NCBI GenBank assembly: GCA_963678925.1
Contig: OY787533.1
Coordinates: forward strand, 682,001 to 746,000
Direction: 5' to 3'
DNA: 64,000 nucleotides
Origin: G963665925 sp963678925
GTDB taxonomy: Bacteria; Bacillota; Clostridia; Peptostreptococcales; Acidaminobacteraceae
Shown piece after piece: positions 39,410 through 48,746 of the stretch; the first letter of the stretch is position 1, and each line of letters begins with the position of its first letter. The notes below the pieces were generated by a model, which was not told where the DNA came from, did no database searches, and saw only the letters and a list, made by a program, of their open reading frames with translations. The translations under genes and the position numbers were made by a program.

Positions 39410-40302
39410 TATTTCACCTTTTCATTTCCAAAAATTCGTGCTTCCAGTTCTCTTGCCGTTGGCGCATCGGCCAATCCGCCCAGTGCCGTTTCCTTGAGAG
39501 ACGGACTCATTATTCGCCCGACTGAACGCATGGCGCTGACAACTTCATCAAATGGTACAATCGTCAGAATGCCGGCAAGTGCCATATCTGCTGAAATCAC
39601 AGCATTGGCAGTTCCTATTGCATTTCTTTTCTCACAAGGACATTCTACCAGACCTGCAATGGGATCACAAACCAGACCCAGAATATTTTTAATGGTAAAT
39701 GCTGCCGCTGACAGAGCAGCCGCCGGTGATCCTCCGAACATTTCAACGAGACCCGCCGCAGCCATTGCAGCAGCAGTACCCGTTTCAGCCTGACAGCCGC
39801 CTTCAGCGCCAGAAACTGTAGCATTTCTCGCAATGAGCATCCCCACTGCCGAGGCCCCCATGAGCCCTTTGACGATGGTATCCTTATCAAGACCTCTATC
39901 CATGCCGACTTTCACGAGGGCGCCAGGTAGTATGCCGCAGGACCCAGCTGTTGGCGCTGCAACAATACGCCCCATGGACGCATTGACTTCTGAAACAGCC
40001 ATTGCAGCCGCTATGGCATCTGTCATCGCCGATCCAGCCAGGGGTTCATTTTTCTTTGAATAGACGCTGAGTTTGTAGGCACCGCCGCCAATCAGTCCGC
40101 CTACTGACTTAATATGCTCATTAAGACCACTTTCAATAGCCTCTTTCATAACTTCAAAGGCCTCGTTCATCGCCGCCAGTACTTCATCAGCGGATTTTTC
40201 CTTCATTTCACATTCTCTGTTTATCATAACCTCGGAAATGCTCAGGTCGTGTGCCTGACACAAATCCAGCAGTTCTGCTCCCGTATTGAATTTATATTGC
40301 AT
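39409..40302 (-). CDS. sdaAA: L-serine dehydratase, iron-sulfur-dependent, alpha subunit
   Basis: A 297-residue subunit that, with the beta subunit, deaminates L-serine to pyruvate using a [4Fe-4S] cluster. Cluster cysteines are in GSCGILPG and LVCDPIAGLVECPCEKRN; the latter has one more cysteine (VEC) than the usual VEVPC. GAEGGCQAETGTAAAMAA is another conserved segment. AAGGAG lies upstream of ATG 40302, ten bases after the beta-subunit gene. Confidence 0.95.
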   Translation of the reverse strand: MQYKFNTGAELLDLCQAHDLSISEVMINRECEMKEKSADEVLAAMNEAFEVMKEAIESGLNEHIKSVGGLIGGGAYKLSVYSKKNEPLAGSAMTDAIAAAMAVSEVNASMGRIVAAPTAGSCGILPGALVKVGMDRGLDKDTIVKGLMGASAVGMLIARNATVSGAEGGCQAETGTAAAMAAAGLVEMFGGSPAAALSAAAFTIKNILGLVCDPIAGLVECPCEKRNAIGTANAVISADMALAGILTIVPFDEVVSAMRSVGRIMSPSLKETALGGLADAPTARELEARIFGNEKVK

Positions 40303-40312
40303 ACTTGGCTCC

Positions 40313-40984
40313 TTATATCTGATCGATGACCCTGATTGCTTCTACGCCGACAACACGCTCACGAATGACTTCAAGAACGCGACCGTCGAGCATCTCATCG
40401 AGCTCAACGACCATAGAGGCTTCCCCGCGCTTTTCCTTCCTGGAACAGTTGAGGGAAACAATATTGATGCCCAGAGTTGCCAAAATACGCGTTACGCCGC
40501 TTATGACACCCTCTCTGTCACGATGGCGTGTCAGAAGCACCGGTTTTTCACCCGTCATATCGACAGCAAAACCGTTGACATCCCAAATGCGGATACTGCC
40601 ACCACCTATTGAAGACCCGGAAAGGGTTGTCACTTCTCCATCCTTGAGGGTCATTTCTATGCACACGGAGTTGGGGTGAACGTCGCCCATGTCCGTTGGA
40701 AGAAAAACATATTCGATGCCACGTGCATCCGCTATTTCCATTGCGTCCCGGAGCCTTTCATCCCGTTCGGAAAATCCGAGTACACCCGCCAGCAGCGCCC
40801 GGTCTGTTCCGTGTCCCTTATAGGTGTTTGCAAAAGAACCGTGCAGCAAAAACCGGACAGAAACAATTTCAGAACCGGCAACCCGATTGGCAGCAAGGCC
40901 CAGTCGTGCTGCGCCAGCAGTGTGCGAACTCGACGGACCGATCATTACAGGTCCAATAATATCAAAAGCACTGTATTCAGCCAT
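40313..40984 (-). CDS. sdaAB: L-serine dehydratase, iron-sulfur-dependent, beta subunit
   Basis: A 223-residue subunit with the N-terminal serine-dehydratase beta motif DIIGPVMIGPSSSHTAGAARLG and a C-terminal ACT domain (about 148-223; DREGVISGVTRILATLGINIVSLNCSRKEKRGEA) that probably binds serine or a regulator. It is the first gene of the operon sdaAB-sdaAA-Gx transporter. Confidence 0.95.
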   Translation of the reverse strand: MAEYSAFDIIGPVMIGPSSSHTAGAARLGLAANRVAGSEIVSVRFLLHGSFANTYKGHGTDRALLAGVLGFSERDERLRDAMEIADARGIEYVFLPTDMGDVHPNSVCIEMTLKDGEVTTLSGSSIGGGSIRIWDVNGFAVDMTGEKPVLLTRHRDREGVISGVTRILATLGINIVSLNCSRKEKRGEASMVVELDEMLDGRVLEVIRERVVGVEAIRVIDQI

Positions 40985-41028
40985 TTACGCCTCCAATTAC
41001 TCATATTGTACTTCTCTCTAAATATAAA

Positions 41029-41056
41029 AACTCAGAGTACTTGAGTACTCTGAGTT
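41029..41056 (-). terminator. Terminator hairpin after the Rossmann-MCP gene
   Basis: AACTCAGAGTAC-TTGA-GTACTCTGAGTT, a 12-bp perfect stem followed on the minus strand by TTTTATATTT. It ends the gene at 41132 and separates it from sdaAB. Confidence 0.82.
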
Positions 41057-41131
41057 CATTAAAATACAGGTTTGATTATTTGTCAATCCAAGTCTCGTCT
41101 CAGCATAATAAGAGACAATAATACGATAAAA

Positions 41132-41929
41132 TCATGACAGATTTGTCTTCTCGATAAGTGATGTCAGTGCCGATTGCACGTTGTCCGATACAGAACGCTG
41201 ACTATGCGAAAGTGTATCCAGCTTTGCGACTTCAGAGTTGATTTTTCCATTCTCATTGGAGATGGACTTCAGCAGGTCTGAAATCTCCTTTGCAAAGCGC
41301 GCTGTGTCATCAGAAAGCTTCTGTACTTCGCTCGCAACGACCGCAAATCCTCTGCCATGCTCACCAGCACGTGCAGCTTCAATATTCGCATTGAGTCCCA
41401 GTATTTTAATCTGATTGGTAATTTTGTTCACCGCATTGATCATCTGGTCACTTTTTTGAATAAACACGCCAGATGCTTCTGTAGATTCGTTAAGCTGTCC
41501 ACTCACAGTTCCAAGAACGCCTACAGTTTCAGAAATCCGTTCAAGCTCACGTTCGAACTGAGAAGTTGTCTGAGCCACTGCATCCATTTGCAGATTCAGC
41601 TTCTCGGAAAGTACAATTTGCTGATCAACGATTGTCATCATGACTTGCGCCACATCTGACTCAATGATCTTATGTGTTTTCCCAAATTCTTCGTAAAGTG
41701 CTTCAATCACAACAGGCACGCCTGTCGCTTCTACGATTGCATCTACCCTATTTCTTCTTATTTCAGACATGTCGTCTGTATACGCTATACCTGATTTGCG
41801 AGCAAGTTCAATACCTGGTGCATCCATATTCCGATCGACCACCACTGCGATTTCAATCCCGTCAAGATCCTTCATCGCTTTGATCAAATTTGTACCGCCA
41901 AGGCCAGCGCCAACGATTGCAAGTCTCAT
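41132..41929 (-). CDS. Soluble chemoreceptor-like protein: Rossmann domain fused to MCP signalling domain
   Basis: About 265 residues with no membrane segment. Residues 1-100 form a nucleotide-binding Rossmann domain of the aspartate/homoserine dehydrogenase type (MRLAIVGAGLGGTNLIKAM with GxGxxG, then VVVDRNMDAPGI and VDAIVEATGVPVVIEAL). Residues about 105-265 are the methyl-accepting signalling hairpin, whose tip NQIKILGLNANIEAARAGEHGRGFAVVASEVQKLSDD contacts CheA/CheW in known receptors. There is no HAMP domain. ATG 41929 follows GGGGGGAAG. It could couple a cytoplasmic NAD(H) or metabolite signal to chemotaxis or another CheA; no che genes are in the window. Confidence 0.85.
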   Translation of the reverse strand: MRLAIVGAGLGGTNLIKAMKDLDGIEIAVVVDRNMDAPGIELARKSGIAYTDDMSEIRRNRVDAIVEATGVPVVIEALYEEFGKTHKIIESDVAQVMMTIVDQQIVLSEKLNLQMDAVAQTTSQFERELERISETVGVLGTVSGQLNESTEASGVFIQKSDQMINAVNKITNQIKILGLNANIEAARAGEHGRGFAVVASEVQKLSDDTARFAKEISDLLKSISNENGKINSEVAKLDTLSHSQRSVSDNVQSALTSLIEKTNLS

Positions 41930-42075
41930 TATACTTCCCCCCGTTTTGTTAAATTGCATTTGTATTATATCTAATCTCTCTACTCGGAACAAGATACATT
42001 AGAAATTGCATACCAGCATCACATTAATCGATGTTCCCATACCATTTACATCATATTCCAACGCATCAAAAAATC

Positions 42076-42100
42076 AACCCCTGATTTATAATCAGGGGTT
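42076..42100 (-). terminator. Intrinsic terminator of the peptidoglycan-binding protein gene
   Basis: AACCCCTGATT/AATCAGGGGTT stem with a 3-base loop, followed on the minus strand by GATTTTTT, directly after the stop at 42113. Confidence 0.88.
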
Positions 42101-42112
42101 AAAATTTCTTAA

Positions 42113-43444
42113 TTATTCCAAACCAGCTGCAATGCGAACATTCTTCTGGTGCTTTTCATCGATTTTTCGATTTGCATGAAGCTTTGAGTCTTTGAAATGC
42201 AGGCACAGGTGCCCATCGAAGTCATTGCCCTTTACGGAGTCAAAATTGTAGCCGTAGCCATAGCCGCCGCTTCTTACATTTATGTACTGACCTTCAGGCG
42301 TATTGTCCATGCCTGCATGGGGCATTCCATTCAAGGATGCGGCAATGACCCTTCCATTAAAGTGCACGAGTACAGGCCGTCTGATCCAGCTGTATTCACC
42401 GCCCCATAAGGACTTGATGATATGCGCATCTTCCGCGGTCAGCGGTTCGACGTCGGAGTGAACGCCGCCATAGGCCGCAAGCATTTTGAAGGTTGTGCCC
42501 GTATAGAAGTCCTCGATGACAAAGACCGTCTTGCCCTTATCAATCATTTCCATGACCGTTGACCAAGGCAGGTATTCTCCAAATCGCCTTTCAGACGACT
42601 GACGCGATACAACCTGCACCTGGTTTACATAACCAAGCTGTATCATTTTTGCAATGGTTTCCATGCCAGCGACGCCATCCGCTTTGAGATTATATTTTTC
42701 CTGAAATGCCTTTACGGCCGCTTCAGTTTCTTCACCGTAAAAATCGCTAAACGTATCTGTTTCTAAACAGCCTTCCTTGTAAAGCACCTGCTGAATGAGC
42801 GCGACTTCCTGGTGGTGAACGCCTGGAATCAGCATGTCCTTGGTAATTGTGCCAAGGCTTTCAAGGGTTTCGGTTTCACCCTCTGAGTAGGTCTCAGCAA
42901 GAAAGAGACAGCCCGCCTCCTGAATGGCATGAAGCGTAAGCGTTCCCGCAATGCCATCCGCAGTAAGGCCCATGTCGGACTGGAATGCCCGAACGGCTTC
43001 TGTCGTCTGCTTTCCATAATATTCAATGGATTCATCAATATCCAAATACCCCAGCGCCATGAGCGCTTCCTGCAACTCTTTTACAGAAAGGTTCTCATTG
43101 CCGGGCTTTAGCATGAGTGTATCAATTTCACCCATCAGATTCAGTTCAAACATCTTTTCAATGGTATTTCGACCGGCAATCCCATCTGCCGTGAGACCAT
43201 TGTCCTTCTGAAATGCCGTAATTGCTGCCTTGACCTGTTCGTCATAGACATCGCCCAAGGTATCCACATCCAGATACCCAGCACGTTTCAAGCCGTTTTG
43301 GATATGTAAGACATCGCTGTGCTCCACATCGAGCTCATATTTTTTCAATTCGAAATATGTATCCATTTTTTCAGTGGCAAAGGCTGCGCCCATACCTGAA
43401 AATAAAAGCAATCCCACAAGAACTGCGGTTATCCTCTTAATCAT
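42113..43444 (-). CDS. Secreted protein with three peptidoglycan-binding domains
   Basis: A 443-residue protein with a cleavable signal peptide (hydrophobic VLVGLLLFSGMGAAFATE). Three PG_binding_1 repeats follow at about residues 42-105, 115-182 and 210-278, each with the LQxxLxxxGYLxxD...VxAFQxxxGLxADGIAGxxT pattern. The C-terminal ~150 residues (FVIEDFYTGTTFKMLAAYGGVHSDVEPL ... GNDFDGHLCLHFKDSKLH) are a domain often found with such repeats in clostridia; its activity is not known to me. It should act in the cell wall. Confidence 0.85.
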   Translation of the reverse strand: MIKRITAVLVGLLLFSGMGAAFATEKMDTYFELKKYELDVEHSDVLHIQNGLKRAGYLDVDTLGDVYDEQVKAAITAFQKDNGLTADGIAGRNTIEKMFELNLMGEIDTLMLKPGNENLSVKELQEALMALGYLDIDESIEYYGKQTTEAVRAFQSDMGLTADGIAGTLTLHAIQEAGCLFLAETYSEGETETLESLGTITKDMLIPGVHHQEVALIQQVLYKEGCLETDTFSDFYGEETEAAVKAFQEKYNLKADGVAGMETIAKMIQLGYVNQVQVVSRQSSERRFGEYLPWSTVMEMIDKGKTVFVIEDFYTGTTFKMLAAYGGVHSDVEPLTAEDAHIIKSLWGGEYSWIRRPVLVHFNGRVIAASLNGMPHAGMDNTPEGQYINVRSGGYGYGYNFDSVKGNDFDGHLCLHFKDSKLHANRKIDEKHQKNVRIAAGLE

Positions 43445-43566
43445 TTATAGCCTCCTGCACAATGACGTTTAAACTCGCTTATAAACAAATCTTCCTAAAC
43501 TAATCTTAGCACTCCTGGTTGACATAATCAAGATAACCGATTATTACATTTCAAAAACACACATTT

Positions 43567-44292
43567 TTAGATTGATTGCCATTCTATCAGATCGCGTACG
43601 ACCTTGGATGCGCAAATCATCCCTGCCACCGATGGTACAAAGGCGACTGAACCAGGTGTCTGTTTTCGGGGCACATCTGGATTTACATCAAGGGCCTGGG
43701 GCTTGACAGGGCTTTCATCAGAAAAGCATACATTCAGCTTCTTGACGCCACGGGCCTTCAGTTCCTTGCGCATGACCTTAGCTAGGGGACAGGTATGGGT
43801 CTTTGATATGTCCACGATTTCAAAGCGTGTCGGGTCCATCTTGTTGCCGGTCCCCATGCTCGAAATGACGGGTACATCGTGCTTCCAGCAGCGCTCAATC
43901 AGGTCGAGCTTTGACGATACCATATCAATGGCATCAACGACATAATCCCAGCTGGCACTGAATATTTCACCTGCATTTTCTGCAGTATATTTCATATCGT
44001 ATACCGTCACTTCGATCTCAGGATAGATGCGCTTGACGCGCTCCTCCATAAGGCGGACCTTTGACATGCCCACTGTGTCAGGAAAGGCATGGAGTTGTCT
44101 GTTCACATTTGTAATATCCACCGTGTCAAAGTCCACAAGGACCAGATGTCCTACACCGACTCTGGCAAGTGCCTCTGCTGCAAAGGAGCCCACACCGCCA
44201 ACACCGAATACGGCTACTGTTGACGCATGCAGCCTTTCAAGGCCTTCTGCACCAAATACCATTTCTGATCTGGTAAACTGATTTCTATTCAT
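43567..44292 (-). CDS. tcdA: tRNA threonylcarbamoyladenosine dehydratase
   Basis: A 241-residue E1-like (ThiF/MoeB fold) protein that cyclises t6A at position 37 of tRNA to ct6A. VAVFGVGGVGSFAAEALARVGVGHLVLVDFDTVDITNVNRQLHA is the ATP-binding core with the adenylation-site Arg. ISSMGTGNKMDPTRFEIVDISKTHTCPLAKVMRKELKARG and KLNVCFSDESP are TcdA (YgdL) signatures. It is a single gene, with the peptidoglycan-binding gene downstream on the same strand. Confidence 0.9.
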   Translation of the reverse strand: MNRNQFTRSEMVFGAEGLERLHASTVAVFGVGGVGSFAAEALARVGVGHLVLVDFDTVDITNVNRQLHAFPDTVGMSKVRLMEERVKRIYPEIEVTVYDMKYTAENAGEIFSASWDYVVDAIDMVSSKLDLIERCWKHDVPVISSMGTGNKMDPTRFEIVDISKTHTCPLAKVMRKELKARGVKKLNVCFSDESPVKPQALDVNPDVPRKQTPGSVAFVPSVAGMICASKVVRDLIEWQSI

Positions 44293-44350
44293 TACAACCT
44301 CCGTTCAATCTGCGCATATGACTTTACTGATTTTATGCACAGACATTAGT

Positions 44351-46360
44351 CTATCCTTTTTGAGCATCTTTTACAAAGGCTGTTTTTGACAATTTCACGA
44401 AGGTATCGTAGTATGCCGCCTGATCGCCAAAAGCGCACGTGAGTGGCTCAGTCAATGTGTTTACTGCTCCGACGCGGCGCCACGTCCCCTCAATTATTTT
44501 CACTGTGCCCTGCAGAATTGCAGAGTCAACCACAGCCTCACAGCTAAGGCGGCCAGTCCGCGATATGACCTCTACAGCGTCTCCCGATACAATGGCTTGC
44601 GCCTGAGCCTCCTCTGGTGAAACGTGCACCTTTGGAACCCCATCATGATTTCTGTAATGCTGGGAATGCATGGAGGACGCATCGTGTGGTGTAATCAGGC
44701 GCAGGGGGTATCCCGCTTCATTCAGCTTCCCTGGATCATAACAGGTTGTTTTTTCAAGGCCCAGCGCTGCTGCGGACTCTGACACAAACTCAAACTTCCC
44801 ACTCGGTGTGTCAAAGACACGATTTGCCCAAGGAACCGCTTCAACATCAATTGCAAAAGGCGCCGTCTTCAGAGTCTCATATTCCAGGTCAAAGGCTTGT
44901 GTCAACGGCTTGAATGCCCTTTCAAAGAAAACATCGCGTTCGACATTCGGATAGGCTTCAAGCGCCAATCGTTCTGCCAGCATACGGAAGAGCTCGTACT
45001 CCCCAATCATCCCATCTGGCGCCTCAACACACTTGTTTGCATAGACCAGATAGGGAGAATACATCGATGAATATATGAAATCAGACTCTTCAAATATGCT
45101 CGTTGCAGGCAGGACCAAATCAGCCTCCCTGGCCGTGTCGGTCATGAACATATCGACTACCACGCAAAAGTCTGTCTTCTTCAGTGCCTCAATCATCTGG
45201 TCCGTATTCGGCACTTGAACAACTGGATTGGCTTTTGCAATCCAAAGGAATTCCACTTCCGGGTCACAAGCATTCAATATGAAGGAAGCCGCCTGTGCTG
45301 GCTTATAGGTTCTGGACTGAAGAGCTAGACTTTCGGACTCTGGTCCGTAGCCTTTAACATACATGGCTATGCTCTTATTCGCATAGGTAACACCGGCGCC
45401 GGATATGCCAATATTTCCTGTGATTGCGCCGAGGGCATCGATGGCACGAATATTGTTTCCGCCATTGACATAACGTTGCATGCCATAGCCAAGTACTATG
45501 GACGCAGGCTTGGCCTTTCCATATTCGTCGGCAAGACGTTCGATAACCTCAAGAGGAAGGCCTGTTCGCGCCTCGGCAATCGACATGTCAAAGGCCATGA
45601 CAGCCTCAAGGTAGTCCTTGTAACCCAGGGTATGATTTTCAATAAAGGCCTGATCCACATAACCCTTTTCAATGAGTATGCGTGCCATGGAAAAGGCGAG
45701 TGCACCATCTCCGCCAGGCTTCACTTGAACATGCCAGTCTGCCATGGTTGCTGTTTTTGTTCTGAAGGGGTCAATACAAACAACTTTTCCACCATTTTTC
45801 TGCACAGCCTTAATTGCCCTGGCAAAATGTATGTTGGTCGCTGCAGGATTTCTCCCCCAAATAATCATGTACTTAGAGCCTGAAAGGTCGTCTGCGCTAT
45901 GGCCTTTTGGACTTCCAAAGTCAATCTTTTGTGCTACGATTCCCGCTTTCCAGCATAGACTCCCTACAGAGCTGGGAACACTGACGCCGCCAAGATGGTT
46001 GAAAAACATTTCATCGACGGACTTGGACAGGCCGCTATAGCCGCAGTCGAATATATGCATGATTGCCTGAGGGCCGGATTTCTTCATGACATGCTTGATT
46101 TTATCCGTAATGATTTCAATTGCATCATTCCAGGTAATCTCTTCAAACCCTTCCCCTCTTTTCAGAAGCGGCGTTTTGAGCCTGTCCTGACTGTACATGC
46201 GTTCAATATGGGCACGCCCTTTACTGCATATGGCCCCACGCGTCACGGGATGCTCCGGGTCACCCTTGACCTCTATGACCTTGCCATCTTCCACCTTCAC
46301 CAGAAAACCGCAGGCATCAAAGCAATCAAGCGGGCAGGCTGACCTGATAATTTTAGACAT
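44351..46360 (-). CDS. Molybdopterin-dependent oxidoreductase
   Basis: About 669 residues of the DMSO-reductase/BisC-like family. An N-terminal [4Fe-4S] motif (SACPLDCFDACGFLV ... GAICSKG) is followed by molybdopterin domains (YMIIWGRNPAATNIHFARAI, VVCIDPFRTKTATMADWHVQVKPGGDGALAFSM) and a C-terminal MGD-binding domain (LITPHDASSMHSQHYRN, VHVSPEEAQAQAIVSGDAVEV). Cys in SVGSLCWKAG is a candidate Mo/W ligand. There is no Tat signal and no partner subunit, so it is probably a cytoplasmic single-subunit enzyme; its substrate is unknown. ATG 46360 is eight bases after AAGGA. Its start overlaps the aminotransferase stop. Confidence 0.88.
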   Translation of the reverse strand: MSKIIRSACPLDCFDACGFLVKVEDGKVIEVKGDPEHPVTRGAICSKGRAHIERMYSQDRLKTPLLKRGEGFEEITWNDAIEIITDKIKHVMKKSGPQAIMHIFDCGYSGLSKSVDEMFFNHLGGVSVPSSVGSLCWKAGIVAQKIDFGSPKGHSADDLSGSKYMIIWGRNPAATNIHFARAIKAVQKNGGKVVCIDPFRTKTATMADWHVQVKPGGDGALAFSMARILIEKGYVDQAFIENHTLGYKDYLEAVMAFDMSIAEARTGLPLEVIERLADEYGKAKPASIVLGYGMQRYVNGGNNIRAIDALGAITGNIGISGAGVTYANKSIAMYVKGYGPESESLALQSRTYKPAQAASFILNACDPEVEFLWIAKANPVVQVPNTDQMIEALKKTDFCVVVDMFMTDTAREADLVLPATSIFEESDFIYSSMYSPYLVYANKCVEAPDGMIGEYELFRMLAERLALEAYPNVERDVFFERAFKPLTQAFDLEYETLKTAPFAIDVEAVPWANRVFDTPSGKFEFVSESAAALGLEKTTCYDPGKLNEAGYPLRLITPHDASSMHSQHYRNHDGVPKVHVSPEEAQAQAIVSGDAVEVISRTGRLSCEAVVDSAILQGTVKIIEGTWRRVGAVNTLTEPLTCAFGDQAAYYDTFVKLSKTAFVKDAQKG

Positions 46361-47186
46361 TCTCATAATCCTTTTCTATGGCTCTTTCAAATGCTTCAGA
46401 AATCCTTGCAATCAAGGGATGATCCGCCGAAGCATACACTCTTTTTCCAATTGATTTGACCGGCAAAACATGAATGGATGTCCCTGTTAAAAACACACCA
46501 TCAAATTCCTCAAGGCCTTCTACTGGTATGGGACCGTTTACAAGTTCTATGCCTTCATCCGACAAGACCGCTTTCAGCTTGGCCCGCGTTATGCCGTGAA
46601 GAATATCCGACTCCGGTGCCGAGTAGACCTGATCTCCCTTCACGAGGAAGAGGTTGGAACGGGAACCTTCAGTAAGACAGCCATTGCGGTCGGAAAGAAG
46701 GACCTCAAACACGCCCGTTTCCTTTCTCATTGCGACAACGGTTTCAATGAGCTTGTTGTGATAGATTTTAGCATTGGGATTGGCACGCTCTGAGCTCAGT
46801 ATTTCCGTATCCACGCCCGCTGCATAGGTTTCTTTGTCAGGATAATAGCTTTCAATAGGAAACATGCACCACGAACAGGTTGGATGCCCAATGTTCCAGA
46901 TGACGATTTTTATATTTTGGTTCTTAATGTGCTCTGCCATGACCAAATCATGAAAATGCAGGTTTATTCCATCAATCCACTCTGGCATCTTTTTGTCTTT
47001 GAGCAGGATGCCAAGAGAATCCTTCAGCCTGTCCAAATGGGCCTTAAGAAATACAGCCTTACCGTCACGGATGCGAATCACTTCGTAAACCACCGGATTT
47101 TCGACCGACTGATTGCGTATCTGATTTGGAATATGTTCGAGTATACCATTAAAAATCCACCACTTGCTTGAGGTTTCAATTTTCAT
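46353..47186 (-). CDS. Class IV PLP-dependent aminotransferase
   Basis: About 277 residues of the branched-chain aminotransferase/4-amino-4-deoxychorismate lyase family. Visible are YEVIRIRDGKAVFLKAHLDRLKDSL, the PLP lysine region NPNAKIYHNKLIETVVAMR, EVLLSDRNGCLTEGSRSNLFLVKG, and VFLTGTSIHVLPVKSIG. The sequence does not decide between the aminotransferase and lyase activities. ATG 47186 follows AGGAGG by seven bases. It overlaps the molybdopterin oxidoreductase gene by eight bases and is probably cotranscribed with it. Confidence 0.85.
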   Translation of the reverse strand: MKIETSSKWWIFNGILEHIPNQIRNQSVENPVVYEVIRIRDGKAVFLKAHLDRLKDSLGILLKDKKMPEWIDGINLHFHDLVMAEHIKNQNIKIVIWNIGHPTCSWCMFPIESYYPDKETYAAGVDTEILSSERANPNAKIYHNKLIETVVAMRKETGVFEVLLSDRNGCLTEGSRSNLFLVKGDQVYSAPESDILHGITRAKLKAVLSDEGIELVNGPIPVEGLEEFDGVFLTGTSIHVLPVKSIGKRVYASADHPLIARISEAFERAIEKDYENV

Positions 47187-47316
47187 GTGCACACCTCCTG
47201 AGTGTCCTCGTTATTTACTGGCGCAGTTGCAAGCGCCCTTCATTTTGTATTATAGTACATAATTCTCTAAAGTATGCTGCATTCCTTCAATATCCTTGTG
47301 CTTAAAAACAAATAGG

Positions 47317-47359
47317 ACCAATGAAAATCCTCCTTAAAATCGAAGGCCTTTTCATTGGT
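47317..47359 (-). terminator. Intrinsic terminator of the MacB-like ABC operon
   Basis: ACCAATGAAAA/TTTTCATTGGT arms (47317-47327, 47349-47359) with a 21-base loop. The stem is well matched, but the minus-strand tail is only CCTATTTG, so efficiency is uncertain. Confidence 0.65.
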
Positions 47360-47426
47360 CTATTTTAATACAAAGCACTGCTGCGTCATTTTCTTAAAGC
47401 GCAGCTGATTATATGACAGGGTCCCT

Positions 47427-48746
47427 CTAGGAATCTGTACGTATGGCTTCAAGAGCCGAAAGACGCATGGCCCGTCGCGCCGGATAGTAGCCCGAAAGGA
47501 CTCCGACAAGAATTGAAAAGACCAAGCTCAGTCCAATCAGCCACAAGGGAATGACCGATATACTTGATGCATCTCCGTATCCGCCGTTCATGAAGTTGAA
47601 GCCGATATTGTTAATGAGTTTTGAAATGCCAATACTGAGCACAATGCCCACTAGGCCTCCGAGAAGACCAATCAGACCTGCCTCAAAGAGAAATAGCCTT
47701 TTGATGTCCTTGAGTTCGGCGCCAAGCACCTTCATGACTCCGATTTCACGTGTCCGTTCATAGATGGACATGATCATGGTATTGGTGATTCCCAGGGCCG
47801 CTACAAAGAGCGATACCGCCCCAATACCTCCAAGCACAGCCTGTATGCCTGCCGATGTCTGCTTCATGTTTTCAAGAATGTCCGTCAGCGACCAGGCTTC
47901 GAGACCCAGGGCCTTGATTTGTTCCTGAACCTCTTTCACGTTCTTCATGTCATCAACTTTGACCTTAACGCTTTCGTACTTGTTTTCATCGTCATCGCGT
48001 CGTCTTCTGTCATTGGTGTCACTATTCTTATTTCTGCGGGCGACTTCCTCCTGGATTTTTGTAAGCTGGTCAATATCCATATAGGCATTCCAGTTGTATT
48101 CGCCATTGCTTTCGGCTAAAATGCCTACCACGTTAAGCTTTCTTCCCCGTGGCCGACCCTCTCCGCCGTACTCTTCATTCAAAATCATTTTTATATTGGT
48201 GTTCATCAGGTCAATATCGACGGGCTCCCACCTTCTTGACCGAGACTTGGGATCATAAAACTGCTGGCTCACTTCCTGACCGAATACAATTTCATTTTTC
48301 CCTAGCTTTTCTGGCAGTCTTCCCTGCTGAGTGAGAAAGTCAAACTCCGGCATGGCGTCCACATCGACACCATTGATTGAAATTCCAGCCTCATAGCGCC
48401 CAGCAATCAAATCCACATATACATTCATAAATGGCATCACAGCTGAAACATGGTCAATATCACGCATAAGCTCCACTGCCTTGTCATCTAGGGCAATCTT
48501 CTTCTGCGGTCCGCTTTCCTCTTCTTCGTCACCCCAGCGATCCCATTTGGGATAAACATCTATGAGTGTCAGACTGCCCATGTCCTCCAGATTCTTCATG
48601 AAGGTTTCCTGCATGCCAATCCCAAGGGAAAGCATGACAATGATTGAAGCTGTCCCAATAATAACGCCAAGTACCGTCAGGAATGTTCGTGCCTTTCGTC
48701 TCCAAAGGTTTCTGAGTCCCATCGCGATTAAATCACGACTATTCAT
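47427..48746 (-). CDS. MacB-like ABC transporter permease
   Basis: About 439 residues with the MacB/FtsX layout: an N-terminal helix (ARTFLTVLGVIIGTASIIVMLSLGIGM), a large extracytoplasmic domain (about 60-300) with a charged insert rich in Asp/Arg (NKNSDTNDRRRRDDDENK), and three C-terminal helices (IGAVSLFVAALGITNTMIMSIYERTREIGVMKVLGA and the two that follow). With the ATPase encoded upstream it forms a mechanotransmission-type ABC system. Two ATGs (48749, 48746) follow GGAGGAAG; its start overlaps the end of the CARDB protein gene. Confidence 0.9.
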   Translation of the reverse strand: MNSRDLIAMGLRNLWRRKARTFLTVLGVIIGTASIIVMLSLGIGMQETFMKNLEDMGSLTLIDVYPKWDRWGDEEEESGPQKKIALDDKAVELMRDIDHVSAVMPFMNVYVDLIAGRYEAGISINGVDVDAMPEFDFLTQQGRLPEKLGKNEIVFGQEVSQQFYDPKSRSRRWEPVDIDLMNTNIKMILNEEYGGEGRPRGRKLNVVGILAESNGEYNWNAYMDIDQLTKIQEEVARRNKNSDTNDRRRRDDDENKYESVKVKVDDMKNVKEVQEQIKALGLEAWSLTDILENMKQTSAGIQAVLGGIGAVSLFVAALGITNTMIMSIYERTREIGVMKVLGAELKDIKRLFLFEAGLIGLLGGLVGIVLSIGISKLINNIGFNFMNGGYGDASSISVIPLWLIGLSLVFSILVGVLSGYYPARRAMRLSALEAIRTDS

